From FEN-680 sp036845225 (GTDB taxonomy: Bacteria > Actinomycetota > Geothermincolia > Fen-727 > Anoxymicrobiaceae), in assembly GCA_036845225.1 (NCBI GenBank), contig DAIUEJ010000065.1, positions 1-8,572 of the forward strand: DNA of 8,572 nucleotides. Direction: 5' to 3'. The position numbers and the translations under genes are program-made. This document shows positions 5,624 through 8,572 of the stretch, one piece after another. The notes below the pieces were generated by a model, which was not told the DNA's origin, ran no database searches, and was given only the letters and a program-made list of their open reading frames with translations. Numbering within the stretch: the first letter of the stretch is position 1; every line of letters begins with the position of its first letter.

Positions 5624-5965
5624 ATGCACGAACTGTCTGTGACGGAGAGCATGCTCGGGGTGGTGCTGAGGCACGCCCAGGCGAACAACGCCACCAAGGT
5701 TACCAGGATAAACATGGTGATGGGCGAAATGAGCACGGTGATGGAGGACTCGGTGCGGTTCTACTTCGAGATCATCGGCAAGGACACCATCGCCCAGGAT
5801 GCGGAGTTGAACTTCCGGCACACCAAGCTCATCACGAAGTGCAAGGAGTGCGGCAAGGAGTTCGAGGTCGTCGAGTACGACTTCACCTGCCCCGAGTGCA
5901 AGGGCACCTCCACGGAGATCATCTCCGGGCGCGAGTTCCAGGTAGAATCGATAGAGATCAGCTAG
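5624..5965 (+). CDS. hypA: Hydrogenase/nickel-enzyme maturation protein HypA
   Basis: HypA binds nickel and passes it, with HypB, into the precursor of [NiFe]-hydrogenase large subunit (and, in some bacteria, urease). The 113-residue length is typical. The N-terminus MHELSVTESM holds the conserved nickel ligand His2, which must lie directly after the initiator Met. The zinc site has C73-K-E-C76 and C89-P-E-C92. The frame stays open upstream to ATG 5554, which would add 23 residues, but this would bury His2, so ATG 5624 is chosen although its Shine-Dalgarno is weak. The 80-nt gap after uppP contains a consensus -35 hexamer TTGACA (5561-5566) without a convincing -10, so a separate promoter is possible but unproven. 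It is 11 nt upstream of hypB, a clear pair. No hypC-F or hydrogenase structural gene is visible in the window. Confidence 0.96.
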   Translation: MHELSVTESMLGVVLRHAQANNATKVTRINMVMGEMSTVMEDSVRFYFEIIGKDTIAQDAELNFRHTKLITKCKECGKEFEVVEYDFTCPECKGTSTEIISGREFQVESIEIS

Positions 5966-5976
5966 GAGGCAGAGGG

Positions 5977-6624
5977 ATGGAGATCGAGGTCCTCGAGGGC
6001 GTCTTTGACGCTAACGAGATAATCGCAAAAGAGAACAGGGCGCTGCTCGACCGGGAGGGCGCGTTCATGATCAACCTGATGGCCAGCCCTGGCGCGGGCA
6101 AGACGTCGGTCATCATGAAAACGCTTGAGGGCGTGTCCGGCGACCTCAACTGCGCGGTCATCGAAGGTGACATAGCCGGCAAGGTGGACTCCGAGCGCAT
6201 AGCCGCCGCGGGAGTCCCGGCGATCCAGATCAACACGGGTGGCTCCTGCCACCTCGAGGCAAAGCAGATCAACCACGCGCTGAACCACCTGAACCTCGAA
6301 GGCGTGGACCTGGTGATAGTCGAGAACGTCGGCAACCTGGTGTGCCCGGCCGAGTTCAAGCTGGGGGAAGACCTCAAGGTCATGATCCTGTCGGTGGCCG
6401 AGGGGCACGACAAGCCCCTCAAGTATCCCCTCATGTTCTCAGAGTGCCACGTGCTGATAGTCAACAAGATCGACCTGATACCTCACACCGACTTCGACGT
6501 GGAGGAACTCGAGACAACTGTCCTCAAGATGAATCCGGGAGTGGTGATCTTCCGAGTGTCTTGCAGGACCTCCGAAGGCCTGGATTACTGGACGACCTGG
6601 CTGAAGAAGAGGATCAGAGGCTGA
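5977..6624 (+). CDS. hypB: Nickel-dependent GTPase HypB
   Basis: HypB is the GTP-hydrolysing partner of HypA in nickel insertion into hydrogenase. The 215-residue protein is a SIMIBI-class G domain with Walker A SPGAGKTS (37-44), the EGDIAG switch (63-68), a conserved metal site GGSCHL (88-93) with Cys91 and His92 plus Cys123 of LVCPAEF, and the guanine-specificity motif NKIDL (163-167). These metal ligands correspond to the dimer-interface nickel/zinc site known in the family. The N-terminal CxxCGC nickel site of E. coli HypB and the His-rich storage region found in some HypB proteins are both missing, so this is the short form. The start ATG has AGGAGG at 5964-5969 with a seven-base spacer, overlapping the end of hypA. 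Its stop codon ends one base before the stop of the convergent anti-sigma gene. Confidence 0.97.
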   Translation: MEIEVLEGVFDANEIIAKENRALLDREGAFMINLMASPGAGKTSVIMKTLEGVSGDLNCAVIEGDIAGKVDSERIAAAGVPAIQINTGGSCHLEAKQINHALNHLNLEGVDLVIVENVGNLVCPAEFKLGEDLKVMILSVAEGHDKPLKYPLMFSECHVLIVNKIDLIPHTDFDVEELETTVLKMNPGVVIFRVSCRTSEGLDYWTTWLKKRIRG

Positions 6625-6626
6625 TC
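6612..6626. terminator. Small bidirectional hairpin over both convergent stop codons
   Basis: GATCAG (6612-6617) pairs with CTGATC (6621-6626) around AGG. The stem includes the hypB stop codon (6622-6624) and one base of the anti-sigma stop (6626-6628). It is followed by TACTCGGTCTTTTCC on the plus strand and by CTCTTCTT on the minus strand, so both directions have a pyrimidine-rich tail. Six pairs make a weak stem, so efficient termination is uncertain. Confidence 0.35.
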
Positions 6627-7543
6627 TACTCGGTCTTTTCCTCGATGAAGTAGACGATGCTGGAGTCCGGGCTGCTCGTGAACTTGTCCGGGTTCATCAC
6701 CCAGATCTCCGTCCTGGTGAGCATTCCAGTGGTCGCGGTGCGCCTCGGTCCCGCGAAGCCGATTATGAAGACCCCCTGGCCGAGGTACTGCGCTCTCTCC
6801 GCGTAGTACGGCAGCAGCACGGGCTCGGACTGGGTCAGGTACACGATCATCGCCTCGAGGCACGCGCCGTCCTGCCCCTGCTCGACCATCATGTCGGCCA
6901 TCTTCCGCCTGAACATCGTGCCCATCGTGATGGCGTGCGTTATGGAATAACGCTTCGCGATCTCTTTCTTGACTTCCATGGACTCGAAAGTCGTGCGTAG
7001 CTTCGTGTCGTCGTAGTTGTTGTTGCTGACCTTGACCACGGGCATTATCGCGGCGGCGCCGCTGGGCAGAGCCTGCTGCGTCTTCTGCTCGCCGGGCGAC
7101 GTGGAGACCGTTGTGCCCGGAGTCGTAGAGGTCTTGCCCGCCTGATCGTTCGAGGTCCGCGTCAGCGTAGGGCTCGGCACTCCACCGCCTGAATACACCA
7201 TGACCACCACGAGGAGCGCGATTATCACCGCGGCCGCGGTGCCGACACCCGCGAGCACGCGGGGAGACCACAGTACGCTCGGCCTGAACGTGCTCAACCG
7301 GCCGGCCTGGCCCGCGCTCTCGACTGAAGTGCGAAGGGTCCGCAGCACTTTCTCCGCCGAGGCCTCCGGCATCTTAACGGTCGAGAGGGTCGCCAGCGCG
7401 GAGCTCGAAAGGGTCAGCTTCTCGAGGGCGCCCCTGCACTCTTTGCAGGACTCCAGGTGGTCGCGCACGGTGTCCGCGCGCGCTGAAGGGAGGCTCCCAT
7501 CAGCGTAATCTATCAGTGATTTTCTAAACCGGCGGCAATTCAT
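6626..7543 (-). CDS. Membrane-anchored zinc-binding anti-sigma factor
   Basis: This 305-residue protein has the zinc anti-sigma (ZAS) motif at its N-terminus: Cys3, then His29-x3-Cys33-x2-Cys36 in DHLESCKECRG, the zinc-binding fold that wraps the cognate ECF sigma factor. A cytoplasmic linker follows, then one transmembrane helix at about 96-118, then a Ser/Thr/Pro-rich stretch (about 120-160). The outer domain of about 140 residues (165-305) I do not recognise. It is mixed alpha/beta in appearance, holds one cysteine (228), and ends with EIWVMNPDKF and IVYFIEE. The gene follows the ECF sigma gene by 34 nt on the same strand, and its ATG has GGAGG with a seven-base spacer, so the pair is a classic sigma/anti-sigma operon. 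The inference is that a signal sensed outside the membrane releases the sigma factor. Whether release uses proteolysis or a shape change is not visible. Confidence 0.9.
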   Translation of the reverse strand: MNCRRFRKSLIDYADGSLPSARADTVRDHLESCKECRGALEKLTLSSSALATLSTVKMPEASAEKVLRTLRTSVESAGQAGRLSTFRPSVLWSPRVLAGVGTAAAVIIALLVVVMVYSGGGVPSPTLTRTSNDQAGKTSTTPGTTVSTSPGEQKTQQALPSGAAAIMPVVKVSNNNYDDTKLRTTFESMEVKKEIAKRYSITHAITMGTMFRRKMADMMVEQGQDGACLEAMIVYLTQSEPVLLPYYAERAQYLGQGVFIIGFAGPRRTATTGMLTRTEIWVMNPDKFTSSPDSSIVYFIEEKTE

Positions 7544-7577
7544 TTCCCTACCTCCACCACCCGGTTAGACGGAGCGC

Positions 7578-8174
7578 TCATCGCCATTGTTCCTTGTGTG
7601 GCTCGAGAATCTCCGCGAGCTTTATCCTCGCGCGGAAGATCCTGGATTTAACGGTTCCTACCGGGAGCCTGAGGAGGCTCGCGACCTCGTGGTACTGCAG
7701 TCCCTCCAGCTCGTGGAGTACGAGGGGGGCCCTGAGGGACAACGGGAGCTCCATGAGCGCGCCCTGCACAAGCCTCTGTGCCTCGGACGATATCGCCATG
7801 TTCTCCAGTCCTCCCGACCCGTTCGACTGCGGTTCGTACGACTCTGTCGGGTCGCCATCCTGGCTCAATAGCTCCGGGCTTCTCTTCTTTCGACGCAGAT
7901 AGTCCCTCGAACGGTTCATCGAGACCCGGTAGAGCCAGGTGGAGAAGGAGGACCTGCCCTCAAAAGACCCTACTTTGCGCATCACCTGGAGGAATATCTC
8001 CTGGCAGAGGTCCTCGGCGTCGCAGGGATTGCCGGTCATCCGGTAAGCGAGCGAGAACACCTGGTTGCGGTAGCGATTGAATAGTTCTTCGAGGGCTTCG
8101 AGATCGCCGGCTCTCGCCAGGGCGACGAGGGCGTCGTCACCGCGGTCCTGCCCCTTGTCCTCCGGTGCGTTCAT
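7578..8174 (-). CDS. ECF-type RNA polymerase sigma factor (sigma-E/SigW-like)
   Basis: The protein (198 residues from ATG 8174) has the two domains of ECF sigma factors. Region 2 (about 31-98) includes FNRYRNQVFSLAYRMTG, then DAEDLCQEIFLQVMRKV and FSTWLYRVSMNRSRDYLRRKKR, which bind core polymerase and the -10. Region 4 (about 138-187), with LPLSLRAPLVLHELEGLQY and the helix-turn-helix VASLLRLPVGTVKSRIFRARIKL, binds the -35. The linker between them (about 99-135) is acidic and Ser/Gly-rich. An ATG at 8183 in the same frame would add three residues (MPA), but it lies inside a TATAAT at 8187-8182 and has no Shine-Dalgarno. That -10 would start transcription at or beside ATG 8174, giving a leaderless message, so 8174 is preferred with moderate certainty. 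It is first in an operon with its anti-sigma factor. No typical ECF promoter motif (such as GGAAC) is seen upstream, so self-activation is not supported by the sequence. Confidence 0.93.
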   Translation of the reverse strand: MNAPEDKGQDRGDDALVALARAGDLEALEELFNRYRNQVFSLAYRMTGNPCDAEDLCQEIFLQVMRKVGSFEGRSSFSTWLYRVSMNRSRDYLRRKKRSPELLSQDGDPTESYEPQSNGSGGLENMAISSEAQRLVQGALMELPLSLRAPLVLHELEGLQYHEVASLLRLPVGTVKSRIFRARIKLAEILEPHKEQWR

Positions 8175-8181
8175 GGCAGGC

Positions 8182-8187
8182 ATTATA
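8182..8187 (-). promoter_or_regulatory. -10 element of the sigma gene, giving a leaderless start
   Basis: On the minus strand TATAAT (8187-8182) is followed by seven bases and then ATG (8174-8172). This spacing puts transcription start on the first base of the coding region, the usual arrangement for leaderless genes. No good -35 is found at 16-18 bp, so the call depends on the -10 and on the fixed spacing. Confidence 0.45.
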
Positions 8188-8256
8188 TCTTATCCAAGAA
8201 CGGCGGCGATATTTCGAGCCCGGCCTGCCGCCCGGGGGTGAAGGCCCGGCGCTGGT

Positions 8257-8286
8257 TTGCCTGCATTCGGAGCGTTGGGCTAATAT
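8257..8286 (+). promoter_or_regulatory. Probable promoter of iorA
   Basis: TTGCCT (8257-8262) and TAATAT (8281-8286) are separated by 18 bp, each 4/6 to the sigma70 consensus. The leader to ATG 8336 would be about 40-45 nt. A direct repeat of TTGGGC at 8275-8280 and 8290-8295 flanks the -10, a position suitable for an operator. Downstream, GGGCCC (8292-8297) can pair with GGGTCC (8305-8310) with one G-U pair, followed by TTT. Confidence 0.4.
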
Positions 8287-8335
8287 TTGTTGGGCCCTCC
8301 TTCCGGGTCCTTTGCATGTCTGCACCGGAGGTCAG

Positions 8336-8572
8336 ATGCCAGAGAAGAAGCTGATGACAGGCAATGAGGCCGTTGCGCTCGCGGCTTTCCACTCGGGCGC
8401 GCTCTTCGCCTCGGCCTACCCAGGCACGCCTTCGACCGAGATACTCGAGAGTTTCTCGCGCTTCGACGGCGTCTACGCGGAGTGGGCGCCGAACGAGAAA
8501 GTCGCCCTGGAGGCGGCGGTCGGCGCCAGCATCGGCGGAGTGCGGTCGCTCGCGGCCATGAAACACGTGGGG
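8336..8572 (+). CDS. iorA: Indolepyruvate:ferredoxin oxidoreductase alpha subunit, N-terminal part
   Basis: Seventy-nine codons are present before the window ends, out of a usual 550-620. The visible part matches the N-terminal thiamine-diphosphate-type domain of IorA: LMTGNEAVALAAFHSGA (6-22), then SAYPGTPSTEILE (26-38) and EWAPNEKVALEAAVGASIGG (49-68) with the glutamates of the cofactor-binding pattern, then AAMKHVG (73-79). IorA with IorB oxidises arylpyruvates (from Trp, Phe and Tyr) with ferredoxin and CoA to arylacetyl-CoA in anaerobes. ATG 8336 has GGAGG at 8327-8331 with a four-base spacer. It is divergent from the sigma gene across about 160 bp. iorB is outside the window. A related 2-oxoacid oxidoreductase alpha subunit is the main alternative, but the GNEA and YPGTPSTE forms favour IorA. 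Confidence 0.88.
   Translation, partial: MPEKKLMTGNEAVALAAFHSGALFASAYPGTPSTEILESFSRFDGVYAEWAPNEKVALEAAVGASIGGVRSLAAMKHVG

Noticed and set aside
1..8572. CRISPR array, phage, insertion sequence or toxin-antitoxin pair
   Set aside because: I found no spaced repeats, integrase or transposase motifs, terminal inverted repeats around a gene, or paired small toxin/antitoxin ORFs.

Overview
The window is a GC-rich, gene-dense bacterial segment. Several genes start with TTG or GTG, and Shine-Dalgarno sites are purine-rich (GGAGG type). The gene set is a nickel-enzyme maturation pair (hypA-hypB), an NDP-forming acyl-CoA synthetase alpha-type protein, and the start of an indolepyruvate:ferredoxin oxidoreductase alpha subunit. 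This suggests an anaerobic or microaerophilic high-GC organism, plausibly a deep-branching actinobacterial lineage. The lineage is an inference from style and gene content only; no phylogenetic marker is complete here.

Layout. (1) 1-51, minus: the 5' part of a tRNA-Ala(CGC), cut by the window edge, with a good -35/-10 promoter. (2) 116-760, plus: a promoter, a single-pass membrane protein of unknown function, and, overlapping its stop codon, a 45-codon ORF that starts like a PHP-domain phosphoesterase and then loses all similarity; I read it as a gene remnant. (3) 761-1486, plus: a -10 element, a 58-residue zinc-ribbon protein, a STAS-domain anti-sigma-factor antagonist, and a terminator-like hairpin. 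(4) 1543-3006, plus: protein-L-isoaspartate methyltransferase and a dolichol-phosphate-mannose-synthase-like family 2 glycosyltransferase. (5) 3007-3175: a GC-rich gap with two strong palindromes, one shaped like a REP element. (6) 3176-6624, plus: the acyl-CoA synthetase alpha-type protein, UppP, HypA and HypB, probably one or two transcription units. (7) 6626-8174, minus: an ECF sigma factor followed by its membrane-anchored zinc-binding anti-sigma factor, converging on hypB with a 1-nt gap. (8) 8175-8335: the divergent control region. (9) 8336-8572, plus: the N-terminus of IorA, cut by the window end.

How the genes fit together. Two separate partner-switching or sigma-control pieces are present: a lone STAS antagonist without its kinase, and a complete ECF sigma/anti-sigma pair. 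The glycosyltransferase (probably using a polyprenyl-phosphate acceptor) and UppP (which makes undecaprenyl phosphate) are linked through the same lipid carrier. The acyl-CoA synthetase and IorA fit the known peptide-fermentation route in which 2-oxoacid oxidation gives acyl- or aryl-CoA, whose cleavage yields ATP. HypA/HypB point to a [NiFe]-hydrogenase or other nickel enzyme encoded elsewhere.

I see no CRISPR array, prophage, insertion sequence or defence system. The main unusual items are the truncated PHP gene at a translationally coupled position, the apparent leaderless start of the sigma gene, the REP-like palindrome, the unrecognised ectodomain of the anti-sigma factor, and the hairpin that overlaps both stop codons at the hypB/anti-sigma junction.
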